Assembly: GCF_036946125.1 (NCBI RefSeq)
Contig: NZ_JAQIJT010000002.1
Coordinates: forward strand, 1,920,001-1,984,000
DNA from: Sphingomonas adhaesiva
GTDB taxonomy: Bacteria; Pseudomonadota; Alphaproteobacteria; Sphingomonadales; Sphingomonadaceae
Direction of reading: 5' to 3'
DNA length: 64,000 nucleotides
Under the pieces are notes generated by a model. The model worked only from the letters and a program-made list of their open reading frames with translations, was not told where the DNA came from and did no database searches. A program made the translations under genes and the position numbers. Positions 7,477 to 14,414 of the stretch are shown here, one piece after another. The first letter of the stretch is position 1. Each line of letters begins with the position of its first letter.

Positions 7477-7592
7477 TCGCTCCCAATCGAGCGAGCCTCA
7501 GATGGCAGGCGGCAAGTCGCGTGAAACCGCGACACGATAGCCAAGGTGTCAGTCAGCGATTCGATACGAGGGGATGAAAGCGTATCGAATCG
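7477..7592. promoter_or_regulatory. Three dyads upstream of alpA, candidate operator region
   Basis: TCGCTC(6 nt)GAGCGA lies at 7477-7494, GTCGCG(6 nt)CGCGAC at 7516-7533, and a perfect 12-bp dyad CGATTCGATACG / CGTATCGAATCG at 7557-7568 and 7581-7592. None has a T-tract, and together they occupy the space between alpA and the upstream 346-aa gene. They are best read as repressor or activator sites controlling the alpA-replication operon; the longest could also end the integrase transcript. Confidence 0.45.
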
Positions 7593-7602
7593 GGTGCGAC
7601 GA

Positions 7603-8643
7603 TTACGGCCGACGCCCCGGCTTCGCCCTATCGGGCCGGCTGACGACTGCGTTTCCCCAAGCGGTGGCGAAGCCACGCGCGCTGAGCCGACCTCGCCAAC
7701 GTTGCAGCGCTTCTTCCTTGAACTGGTCCTTCACCATTCGCTCTGTCGCCTGGTCGTCGAAGCGTTCGATCAGCCAGGCGGTGACCTCGCCCAAGGCCGC
7801 AGCTTTCGAGGGGAAATGGGCGACGTTGGTTTTCTCGAGCTGCTGAGCCTCCGCGACGTCCAACAGCGCGCGCGGCCTCGGCTGCAACTCTGGCAGCAGG
7901 GATCCCTGTTCGATGCCGGCGACGAATGCGTCGAGGCTCTCACGCTCCACGAACAACCAGTGGGTCGGAGCCGCGTTGAGGTCGAAGGGACGTTCGGGAT
8001 CGAGGCCGCACCAGGCAAGGCGCACCATCGCGCTATCGATCTCCCACGTGTCGGCCGGCAGCTGGATCGCGGCGCCGCCGTAGAATGGTCGAGCCATCGT
8101 GTTCAGCGCCCCCGACTGTGCGCCCGCGAGGATCATAGCCGCCACCGGAAACAGGTAGCGTCGCGCGCCATCAAGCTCGTCGGCGTGGATAGTGCCCTGC
8201 CACCAAGCACTGTTCCAATGCCGCTCGGTGATGGGATCGTCCGCGTCCTCCCCCCTCCGATGACGAAGACCGGCGCGAGTCGTGGGTTCTCCGCCATCGG
8301 GATCTGGCACCACGTTGGCCAGCCATTCCGCCATCGGCGCTTTTAACAGCTCCCTGTGCTGGAAGACGCCGACAGGCATGATCTTGCGAACCATTGGCGC
8401 GTACAGGTCGTATAACCGTTGGTCGATCCCTTTGGCGGTGAAGACGTGTTCCGCCTCGGGAATGAACGGGTGATCTCCCCCGGTCGGCCAAGTAAGGGCC
8501 GCGTCGCTCCATTCGATGAACATCGCGCTGCCGATGCGCTGCGCAGCGACCGCCAGGAACACGGCGCCCCTTGCGGCGGGCCATGCGTTCGTCATGACAT
8601 GGATCGCCCACGGCTCGGAAGGCGGGGAAGGCATAAAGGTCAT
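7603..8643 (-). CDS. Element protein of unknown function (346 aa), between int and alpA
   Basis: ATG 8643 overlaps the integrase stop (ATGA), so the gene is coupled to int. The N-terminal half has hydrophobic stretches (WPAARGAVFLAVAAQRIGSA) but no clear membrane anchor. The last ~70 residues form a helical module (EVTAWLIERFDDQATERM, then RWRGRLSARGFATAWGNAV and a KPGRRP tail). I recall a similar C-terminal pattern in proteins next to integrases of alphaproteobacterial islands, and it looks DNA-binding. No enzyme motif is visible and I do not assign a function. Position suggests a role in integration control or replication. Confidence 0.6.
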   Translation of the reverse strand: MTFMPSPPSEPWAIHVMTNAWPAARGAVFLAVAAQRIGSAMFIEWSDAALTWPTGGDHPFIPEAEHVFTAKGIDQRLYDLYAPMVRKIMPVGVFQHRELLKAPMAEWLANVVPDPDGGEPTTRAGLRHRRGEDADDPITERHWNSAWWQGTIHADELDGARRYLFPVAAMILAGAQSGALNTMARPFYGGAAIQLPADTWEIDSAMVRLAWCGLDPERPFDLNAAPTHWLFVERESLDAFVAGIEQGSLLPELQPRPRALLDVAEAQQLEKTNVAHFPSKAAALGEVTAWLIERFDDQATERMVKDQFKEEALQRWRGRLSARGFATAWGNAVVSRPDRAKPGRRP

Positions 8644-9884
8644 TCCCCTTCCCTCCCGACGAACGCCCGCACCAGGTACTTTAGATGGGCATCCCACCTG
8701 TTCAGGGCGTCCGTCTTCTCGGGCAGGTAGGCGTAACGATTATAGACACCGGCGACGCCCGACTTCGCGCCGCTGATGTGGTTCAGCACCGCCTCGACCA
8801 CCTCGGCGGAAACGCCGATGGCGGGCATTTCAGTCGCCACGGTCCTGCGAAGATCGTGCAAGGTCCAGCGCGGCACGACGACCTGGGCCGGATCGTTGCC
8901 TTGTCGCTCCGCCTGCTCTTGCATCAGCGTAAGCACGATCGCGTCCAGCTTCTCTTTCGCCGCGGTCCAGTTGCCCGGCGACCCGCCGCGCGAGCCGGCG
9001 AACACGAAAACCGACTTGCCTCGCGTCTGGCGCTCGACGATCTCCACCGACTGTGGCCCCAGCGGCACGATGTGAGGCAGCCCGTTCTTCGTGCGGGGGC
9101 CGGGCAAGTTCCACTGCCGCGCAGCCACGTCGAGTTCCGTCCACTCCATTGCGGCGTCCTCTTCGAGGCGCTGGCCGTTAAGGATCAGCAGGCGCGTGAC
9201 CGACCCGTGACGATCGTCGATCCGCCCGGCAGCGATCCACACCGCCGCCAGTTCGTCGCGCGAAAGGACCCGCTGCCGAGGCTTCACGCCGGCGGGAGTG
9301 TCCATCCCGGTCAACGGCGACGCATCGATATCGCCGCGGTTGACCGCCCAATTGAACAGCTTCCGTAACGTCGCGAAGACGTTCTTTGCGGTCGCCGGCC
9401 GATCAGCCAGCTTGTCGATGATCGCGGCGACATCCTGCTTGCGGATCGTGGATATGGGCTTCCCCTTCAGGACGGGGGTGCAGTGCAGATCGAGGTGTCG
9501 CTTGCCGTCCTCCCACGCCTTCCAGTTCGGCTTGAGATAGAGGTTCGTAAACAGCTCGGCATACGATCCGAACGCCAGTTCGACGGCTTCCCGGCGGCGG
9601 CGACGTTCGGCCTCGCGCGGATCGGCGCCTTGATCTGCCAAGCGCAGCAATCGCCGCGCCTCTTCGCGGGCCAGATCGGGCGTCCATACGCCGTGCTTCC
9701 CGATCGTATAGCGGGTAGGGTTGGTTTCGCGGCCACCCATGCGATATTGGACGACATAGGAGCGGGCACCCTTCGGTGTGACCTTGAGGCCGAAGCCGGG
9801 CACCTCCGTGTCCCAGAGGAAGTGGTCGCGATCGGTTGCCGTTGCGGCATCCACGGCCCGTTTCGTGATCTTGGCGGTCGGCAT
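8640..9884 (-). CDS. int: Tyrosine recombinase (site-specific integrase) of the satellite
   Basis: The 414-aa product has an N-terminal DUF4102-like arm-binding domain (WDTEVPGFGLKVTPKGARSY), a core-binding region, and a C-terminal catalytic domain with Arg239 (LNGQRLEE), H343-x-x-R346 (LHDLRRT), His369 (VLNHIS) and nucleophile Tyr381 (GVYNRY). This is the P4-type integrase family that targets tRNA genes. Start ATG 9884 is chosen because translation further upstream only reads the complement of the tRNA fragment. The gene lies 149 bp from the tRNA-Tyr attachment remnant, and three GGCAACTC repeats between them may be arm-type sites. Confidence 0.93.
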   Translation of the reverse strand: MPTAKITKRAVDAATATDRDHFLWDTEVPGFGLKVTPKGARSYVVQYRMGGRETNPTRYTIGKHGVWTPDLAREEARRLLRLADQGADPREAERRRRREAVELAFGSYAELFTNLYLKPNWKAWEDGKRHLDLHCTPVLKGKPISTIRKQDVAAIIDKLADRPATAKNVFATLRKLFNWAVNRGDIDASPLTGMDTPAGVKPRQRVLSRDELAAVWIAAGRIDDRHGSVTRLLILNGQRLEEDAAMEWTELDVAARQWNLPGPRTKNGLPHIVPLGPQSVEIVERQTRGKSVFVFAGSRGGSPGNWTAAKEKLDAIVLTLMQEQAERQGNDPAQVVVPRWTLHDLRRTVATEMPAIGVSAEVVEAVLNHISGAKSGVAGVYNRYAYLPEKTDALNRWDAHLKYLVRAFVGREGE

Positions 9885-9932
9885 CGCGACTTTTCCAGTA
9901 AGCACCGAGGAAGCACCAGGAGCGAAACCGGG

Positions 9933-10002
9933 GGCAACTCGATGCGATTGACGGCAACTCAACTGGCGAAAAATCGTTGGAAAATCAAGCTGCCGGCAAC
10001 TC
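9933..10002. repeat. Three GGCAACTC repeats, candidate integrase arm-type sites
   Basis: GGCAACTC occurs at 9933-9940, 9953-9960 and 9995-10002, between the integrase start and the att core at 10034. The closely related GGGGCAAA follows at 10003. Direct repeats next to a tRNA att core are typical arm sites bound by the integrase N-terminal domain; the assignment is inferred from position. Confidence 0.45.
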
Positions 10003-10033
10003 GGGGCAAATCGCGGACACGGCAGACGCAGAA

Positions 10034-10087
10034 CTGTAAATCTGCCCACGCAAGTGTACGCTGGTTCGAATCCAGCCCCTTCCACCA
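10034..10087 (+). repeat. attR: displaced 3' half of tRNA-Tyr (GTA) from anticodon loop to CCA
   Basis: The sequence reads anticodon loop CTGTAAA (GTA at 10036-10038), 3' anticodon stem TCTGC, a long variable arm, T-arm GCTGG-TTCGAAT-CCAGC, acceptor CCCTTCC, A and an encoded CCA ending at 10087. The matching 5' acceptor GGAAGGG and D-arm are missing upstream, so this is not a functional tRNA. It is the host copy of the 3' end, displaced when the element's attP restored the gene at the other end. Crossover within or near the anticodon loop is known for this integrase class. Confidence 0.85.
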
Positions 10088-10167
10088 TCACCCCGGACAT
10101 CGGGGCCGCGGCCCCGGCGCCGCCCCCCCATCGCCATCCGCCGACTGACGGCGCCCCCCGGTGCGGG

Positions 10168-10217
10168 TTCGGTATCACGATATATTTTTTACCGAATGGC
10201 CGCCAAGTCGGCCATTC
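10168..10217. promoter_or_regulatory. Overlapping dyads before the HD-GYP gene
   Basis: TTCGGTA (10168-10174) mirrors TACCGAA (10190-10196) around an AT-rich TATATTTTTT, and GAATGGCC (10194-10201) mirrors GGCCATTC (10210-10217). This AT-rich block is the only candidate promoter or terminator region between the att site and the HD-GYP gene. It may have originally ended the tRNA-Tyr transcript. I see no other gene in 10088-10298. Confidence 0.35.
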
Positions 10218-10298
10218 TGGGTAGTCCTTAGCGTTGGGAGTAAAGCGTCTTTAATCACGCCGGCCCTAACCCACGTCACATATGAAAGGTGGACCTGG

Positions 10299-11582
10299 GT
10301 GCTGATCGAAATCGCTACGAAGGATGCCCGGCTTGGCATGTACGTCCACGCGGTCGAGGGGGGGTGGCTCGCCAGTCCCTTCTGGCGGTCGCATCTGGTG
10401 CTCTCCAAACCCTCGGAGATCGCCAAGCTGGTGAAGGCCGGCATCGCCACGATCACGATCGATACGTCGAAGGGCGTCGGCCCCGCACGGGCGGCACCGC
10501 CCGCGCCGCCGGTCGACGACGTGCCGGCGATTGCCGACCGTCGCGTCGCCAGCGAGGATGCGCCCTACAACGGCCCCGAGCGACGCCTGCGCAAGCGTGG
10601 GCCGAGCGAGCTGGACCGCGCCCGCGAGACGGTGGAACGCTCCAAGGAAGCCGTGTCGCGCATGTTCGCGGAGGTGCGGATGGGCAATGCCGTGGATGCC
10701 GCCGACGTATCGCCGCTGGTCGACGAGATCGCGGAATCGGTGGCGCGCGACGCGACCGCGATGCTGAAGGTCACGCGGCTGAAGAACAAGGACGAATACA
10801 CCTACCTGCATTCGGTCGCGGTGTGTGCGCTGATGATCAACTTCGCCCGCCGCCTGAACCTGCCCGAGGACGAGGTACGCGACCTGGGCATGGCCGGGCT
10901 GCTCCACGACATCGGCAAGATGTCGGTGCCCAGCGCGCTGCTGGACAAGCCGGGCGCGCTGGAGCCGGGCGAGCGCAGCGTCGTGCAGAGCCATCCCGTC
11001 AAGGGGCACCAGCTGCTGAGCGAGAGCGAGAACATCTCCGCCGCGGTGCTCGACGTCTGCCTCCACCATCACGAACGCGTCGACGGCACCGGCTATCCCG
11101 AGCGGCTGACCGGCGAACAGCTGAGCCTGCACGCCCGCATGAGCGCGATCTGCGACGTCTATGACGCGGTCACCTCCAACCGTCCCTACAAACGGCCGTG
11201 GTCGCCGAGCGAAGCGCTGGCGCGGATGCGATCGTGGGAGGGGCATTTCGATCCCGCGCTGTTCGCGATCTTCATCGAGAGCATCGGCATCTATCCCGTC
11301 GGCGGGCTGGTGCGGATGGGCGACAACAAGCTCGCGGTCATCCTGACCGCCAATGACGAGGACCCGACCGCCCCGCGCGTGCGCTGCTTCTACGACATTC
11401 CCGCGCAGGCCATGGTGCCGCACCGCGACGTCGACACCGGCGGCGGCGCGTCGCATCGCACCATCCTGCGCTCCGAACGCGGCGAGCACTGGTTCGGCGA
11501 CAATTGGGGCGCGATCCACGCCCAGGTCCAGGCCGGGCCGATCGGCGATGCGGCACCGCGCCGCACCGCAGTGGGGGCATAA
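10299..11582 (+). CDS. HD-GYP cyclic-di-GMP phosphodiesterase with DUF3391 domain
   Basis: The 427-aa product starts with a DUF3391-like domain (LIEIATKDARLGMYVHAVEG), has an unstructured proline-rich linker and a C-terminal HD-GYP domain with HDIGK (203-207) and HHHERVDGTGYP (256-267). Such enzymes hydrolyse c-di-GMP, lowering its level to favour motility. Start: GTG 10299 lies ~7 nt after AAGGTGG and gives the normal DUF3391 opening; an upstream in-frame extension translates non-conserved sequence. The GGDEF gene begins 4 bp after its stop, so synthesis and degradation of the messenger are encoded in one operon. Confidence 0.88.
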   Translation: MLIEIATKDARLGMYVHAVEGGWLASPFWRSHLVLSKPSEIAKLVKAGIATITIDTSKGVGPARAAPPAPPVDDVPAIADRRVASEDAPYNGPERRLRKRGPSELDRARETVERSKEAVSRMFAEVRMGNAVDAADVSPLVDEIAESVARDATAMLKVTRLKNKDEYTYLHSVAVCALMINFARRLNLPEDEVRDLGMAGLLHDIGKMSVPSALLDKPGALEPGERSVVQSHPVKGHQLLSESENISAAVLDVCLHHHERVDGTGYPERLTGEQLSLHARMSAICDVYDAVTSNRPYKRPWSPSEALARMRSWEGHFDPALFAIFIESIGIYPVGGLVRMGDNKLAVILTANDEDPTAPRVRCFYDIPAQAMVPHRDVDTGGGASHRTILRSERGEHWFGDNWGAIHAQVQAGPIGDAAPRRTAVGA

Positions 11583-11586
11583 GGTC

Positions 11587-12687
11587 ATGCCGCGCACCGC
11601 TGCCCGCACCGCCGCCTTGCATCAACGGATGCTGGGCTGGCTTCAGGCCGATCACACGAGCCCTGCGCCCGCCCCGCCCCCGACGCCGGAACAGACGCGC
11701 TCCGCCGTGCGGCGCCAGCTGTACCGCGACGTGGGCGAATTTCTCTTTTCCAACGGTCTGGAGCCGACGCCGCGCAACTTCATGGTCGCGCACGCCTATC
11801 TGTCGGGCGAGGACTGGGAGGTCGCGCTCGCCGTCGGAGCGCACCTGCGTTCCGGCACCCCGCTGTCCGACAGCGAGGTGACGCAGATCGTCGAGAAGCA
11901 GCGCGCGTCGGATCTCACCCCGGAGCGCCTCACCACCCTGGCCAATCAGCTGGAGGCGCGGTTGAACGACTGCGTCACCGCGGTCGACACCACGCGCGAT
12001 TCGGCCGCCACCTTCGGCTCCGCGCTGGATGAGGAGGCGCAGAAGCTGAGCAGCGACCCGGTCGGGACGCTCCACCGCGTCATCGCGCTGACCCGCGATG
12101 CGGTGGAGGCGACGCGACTGGCAGAACTGCAACTCCACAAGACCCGGCAGGAAGCCGCGGCGCTGCGCAACGAGCTGGAGCAGGCACGCCGTGCCGCCGA
12201 GCACGACCATCTGACCGGCCTGCCCAATCGCCGCCGGTTCGAGGCGAAGCTGGCGGAGGTGATCGCCGACGGCGGCGAGGGGGTCGCCACGGTGGCGCTG
12301 TGCGACATCGACGACTTCAAGCAGGTGAACGACAGCCACGGCCACTCCGCGGGCGACCGCGTGCTGCGCTTCGTCGGCGACTTCCTGCGCACCCATCTGG
12401 GGCGCGGGACGATGGTGGCGCGCTACGGCGGGGAGGAGTTCGCCTGCCTGTTCGAGGGCGAAACGCCGCACGGCGCGCACGCCAGGCTCGACGCGGTGCG
12501 CGAGAAGCTGTCCACCCGTTCGCTGGTCAATCAGGAAACCGCGGCGCCGATCGGCATCGTCACCTTCTCCGGCGGGGTCGCGCCAATCCTGAACCAGGAT
12601 GCGCAAGCCGCGATGCAGGACGCCGATACCGCGCTCTACGCCGCCAAGCGCAGCGGGAAGAACACGGTGGTCGTCGCGCGCGGCTGA
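11587..12687 (+). CDS. GGDEF-domain diguanylate cyclase
   Basis: The 366-aa protein has an N-terminal helical region (residues 1-200, with a predicted coiled coil around LRNELEQARRAAEHD), then a GGDEF domain: DHLTGLPNRR (207-216), CDIDDFKQVND (239-249) and the catalytic GGEEF at 281-285. It should make c-di-GMP from two GTP. The residues ahead of GGEEF read GRGTMVARY, so the RxxD product-inhibition site is absent. There are no membrane helices. It overlaps transcriptionally with the HD-GYP gene upstream; the N-terminal helical domain is probably the sensory or dimerisation part. Confidence 0.88.
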   Translation: MPRTAARTAALHQRMLGWLQADHTSPAPAPPPTPEQTRSAVRRQLYRDVGEFLFSNGLEPTPRNFMVAHAYLSGEDWEVALAVGAHLRSGTPLSDSEVTQIVEKQRASDLTPERLTTLANQLEARLNDCVTAVDTTRDSAATFGSALDEEAQKLSSDPVGTLHRVIALTRDAVEATRLAELQLHKTRQEAAALRNELEQARRAAEHDHLTGLPNRRRFEAKLAEVIADGGEGVATVALCDIDDFKQVNDSHGHSAGDRVLRFVGDFLRTHLGRGTMVARYGGEEFACLFEGETPHGAHARLDAVREKLSTRSLVNQETAAPIGIVTFSGGVAPILNQDAQAAMQDADTALYAAKRSGKNTVVVARG

Positions 12688-12702
12688 ATCGGCGCGCCCG
12701 GC

Positions 12703-13647
12703 TCAGCACGCAGCGTCGGCCACCGCGGCCCAGGCGGCGATCTCCGCATCCATGTGGCGCGCGATCGTCAGGTCGCCCGCGCGGGCGTGGATGAGGTCGA
12801 TCGTCGCCTCGCCCGCCCATTCCCAGGTCGCATTGCCCGACAGCGTCACCATCGCATCGCGCTCCGCCCGCGCGCGGACCAGCCCGCCACGGTTGAGCAC
12901 CGTCACATCGCGTCCGAACGCGACCCGGCCGTCCAGGCAGGCGGCATAGGTGGACGCCGCCATCGCGCTGCCGCAACTGTCGGTCAGGCCGACCCCGCGC
13001 TCGAACGTCCGCACGAACAGCCGGTCCTCGCCGCGTCCCTCGACGAAGGACACGTTGGCGCGGCGCGGCAGCCAGACGGGCGCCGCTTCGCAGACCGTGC
13101 CCAGCCGCACCAGCTCGTCCTCGTCGACGCGGTCGACGAAGCTCACCAGATGCGGGTTGGGGATCGCCACCGCGGTAAAGGCGCGGTGCGGATCGAGCGG
13201 GGGCACCGGCGCCGCGACGACCTGCGCCGCGCCGGCGTCCAACGGCCAGGCGGCGACGTCGAGCGTCGCGGGACCGGCGGTCTCGGTGACCGTATAGACC
13301 CCCGGTGCCAGATCGGTCGCGCGCGCCACCGTGGCCACGCTGGTCTTCAGCCGCACCGTCGCCCGGTCCAGCCCCAGCGCCTCGAACCCCGCGCGCGCGA
13401 CGCAACGCAAGCCGTTGAGGCAGGTTTCCGCCTCGCTGCCGTCGCTGTTGAACATCCGCATGCCGAATGCCGCGTCGTCGTCGCCCGCGGTCAGCACCAG
13501 CAACCCGTCGCCCCCGACCGGCCCGGCGCGATCCGACAGCGCGCGCGCCACCTGTCCCCATTGCGCATCGGACAGGTCGAGCGCGCGGCCGTCGACCAGC
13601 GGGAAATCGTTGCCGGACCCATGGCATTTGATGAAGGACAATCGCAT
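12703..13647 (-). CDS. DapF-superfamily epimerase with altered active-site motifs
   Basis: The 314-aa protein has the diaminopimelate epimerase fold signatures: KCHGSGNDF near the N-terminus, NSDGSEAETCLNGLRC for the first catalytic cysteine and ERGVGLTDSCGSAMAAS for the second. Canonical DapF reads CGNG and GETxACGTGA; here these are CLNG and GLTDSCGSA, so substrate-contact residues differ while both cysteines remain. It may therefore be a paralogue acting on another amino acid rather than the lysine/peptidoglycan enzyme. The ATG at 13647 gives the family N-terminus; longer upstream frames read through the next gene's territory. It lies 41 bp downstream of the DUF6456 gene on the same strand. 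Confidence 0.75.
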   Translation of the reverse strand: MRLSFIKCHGSGNDFPLVDGRALDLSDAQWGQVARALSDRAGPVGGDGLLVLTAGDDDAAFGMRMFNSDGSEAETCLNGLRCVARAGFEALGLDRATVRLKTSVATVARATDLAPGVYTVTETAGPATLDVAAWPLDAGAAQVVAAPVPPLDPHRAFTAVAIPNPHLVSFVDRVDEDELVRLGTVCEAAPVWLPRRANVSFVEGRGEDRLFVRTFERGVGLTDSCGSAMAASTYAACLDGRVAFGRDVTVLNRGGLVRARAERDAMVTLSGNATWEWAGEATIDLIHARAGDLTIARHMDAEIAAWAAVADAAC

Positions 13648-13688
13648 CGCGTGTTCCTGCGCCGCGGCCCGGCGCAGGGCAAGCGCGA

Positions 13689-14144
13689 TCACGGCAGCCG
13701 GTAATGATCCGCCAGCCGGTCGAGCGCCAGTGTCAGCACCAGCCGGCCGCTGCGCGCGGGCCAGCCGAGCGCGCGTTCGCTCTCCGGCAGGGCCTCGCCC
13801 GCGCACACCACGCGCCACAGCACGTCGTTCAGGCCGCGTCCCACCGCGCTCACCGCCGCATCGAACCGTCGCCTGGCCGCGAGCTGCGCCTCCGCCGGGG
13901 ACAATCCCGGCGCCCCGCCGCCGTCGACGCGCGGCGTCCAGCGCATCGTCACCGCCGCCGCCAGCTGCGCGCGTTCGTAATCGGCGCGCAGCCGCTCCCC
14001 CGCCTCCGACTGCCGCGGCGTCACCAACCCGCGCGAGGCCAGCCACGACAGCGGCGATTCGCGCCGGTTGACCGTCACCGTCCGCGCGCGCGTGCCGCCG
14101 CGCCCCGCCGTTTCCCCGACCTTGCGTTCCACCAGCTCGCGCAT
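13689..14144 (-). CDS. DUF6456 domain protein
   Basis: The ~151-aa product carries an arginine-rich N-terminus (RARTVTVNRRESPLSWLASR) followed by a helical domain with LRADYERAQLAAAVTMRWTP and LNDVLWRVVCAGEALPESERALGWP. The last pattern is characteristic of the DUF6456 domain found in Alphaproteobacteria. The central region resembles the helix-turn-helix of replication-associated proteins, but no function is established. ATG 14144 follows a GGGAG; a GTG one codon upstream is possible. It is upstream of the DapF-like gene with a 41-bp gap, and tRNA-Val lies just upstream of it on the same strand. Confidence 0.65.
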   Translation of the reverse strand: MRELVERKVGETAGRGGTRARTVTVNRRESPLSWLASRGLVTPRQSEAGERLRADYERAQLAAAVTMRWTPRVDGGGAPGLSPAEAQLAARRRFDAAVSAVGRGLNDVLWRVVCAGEALPESERALGWPARSGRLVLTLALDRLADHYRLP

Positions 14145-14219
14145 CACCGACTCCCATTCCGCTTGCGAACGGAGGGGCTGGCAATTGTTGGATCGTGTAG
14201 GACAGCGGCGATTTCGCGA

Positions 14220-14295
14220 TGGTGGGCGCTGACGGGTTCGAACCGCCGACCTACTCGGTGTAAACGAGCCGCTCTACCAGCTGAGCTAAGCGCCC
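14220..14295 (-). tRNA. tRNA-Val (anticodon TAC)
   Basis: Read on the minus strand, the gene starts GGGCGCT, has D-arm TAGCTCAGCTGGTAGAGC, anticodon stem-loop with TTTACAC (anticodon TAC), T-arm with GGTTCGAACCC and acceptor AGCGCCC, with discriminator A and an encoded CCA. All four stems pair. It decodes valine codons GUA and, by wobble, others. A 29-bp tandem repeat lies just upstream of its 5' end. Confidence 0.97.
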
Positions 14296-14324
14296 GATGG
14301 CGGTGCCATCGCGATGACGTCCCT

Positions 14325-14408
14325 GTACCGCGCCCGCGCGGACGATCAAGCCCGTACCGCGCCCGCGCGCGCGATCAAGCCCGTACCGCGCCCGCGCGCA
14401 CGAGCAAG
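14325..14408. repeat. 29-bp direct tandem repeat, about 2.8 copies
   Basis: The core GTACCGCGCCCGCGCG recurs at 14325, 14354 and 14383, exactly 29 bp apart, with GATCAAGCCC in the spacer of the first two copies and a decayed form in the third. It occupies the gap between tRNA-Val and the winged-helix gene, upstream of the tRNA on its coding strand. It is probably a slippage expansion; effect on tRNA transcription is unknown. Confidence 0.8.
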
Positions 14409-14414
14409 GGGCGC

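Larger units (their letters stand above)
1..10087. mobile_element. Right part of a tRNA-Tyr-integrated, PICI-like phage satellite (left end outside window)
   Basis: Seen: a tRNA 3' fragment at 10034-10087 with no 5' half beside it, an adjacent tyrosine integrase, then AlpA, primase-helicase, terminase small subunit and a small zinc-finger gene all on the minus strand, followed by cargo genes. Known: Gram-negative phage-inducible islands combine int, alpA, a primase/replicase and often terS while lacking most virion genes. Inferred: this is a satellite or remnant prophage that inserted into tRNA-Tyr. Because the tRNA fragment reads rightward with its 3' end at 10087, the element lies to its left and the reconstituted tRNA-Tyr should lie left of position 1. 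A cut-down prophage is the main alternative, since genes beyond the left edge cannot be seen. Confidence 0.8.

Noticed and set aside
9885..10178. N-terminal extension of the integrase across the att site
   Set aside because: The added residues only translate the complement of the tRNA-Tyr fragment, and the family N-terminus begins at ATG 9884.
13648..14184. Long upstream extension of the DapF-like frame
   Set aside because: It lies opposite-phase to the DUF6456 gene on the same strand and is arginine/alanine-rich shadow sequence; DapF begins at 13647.
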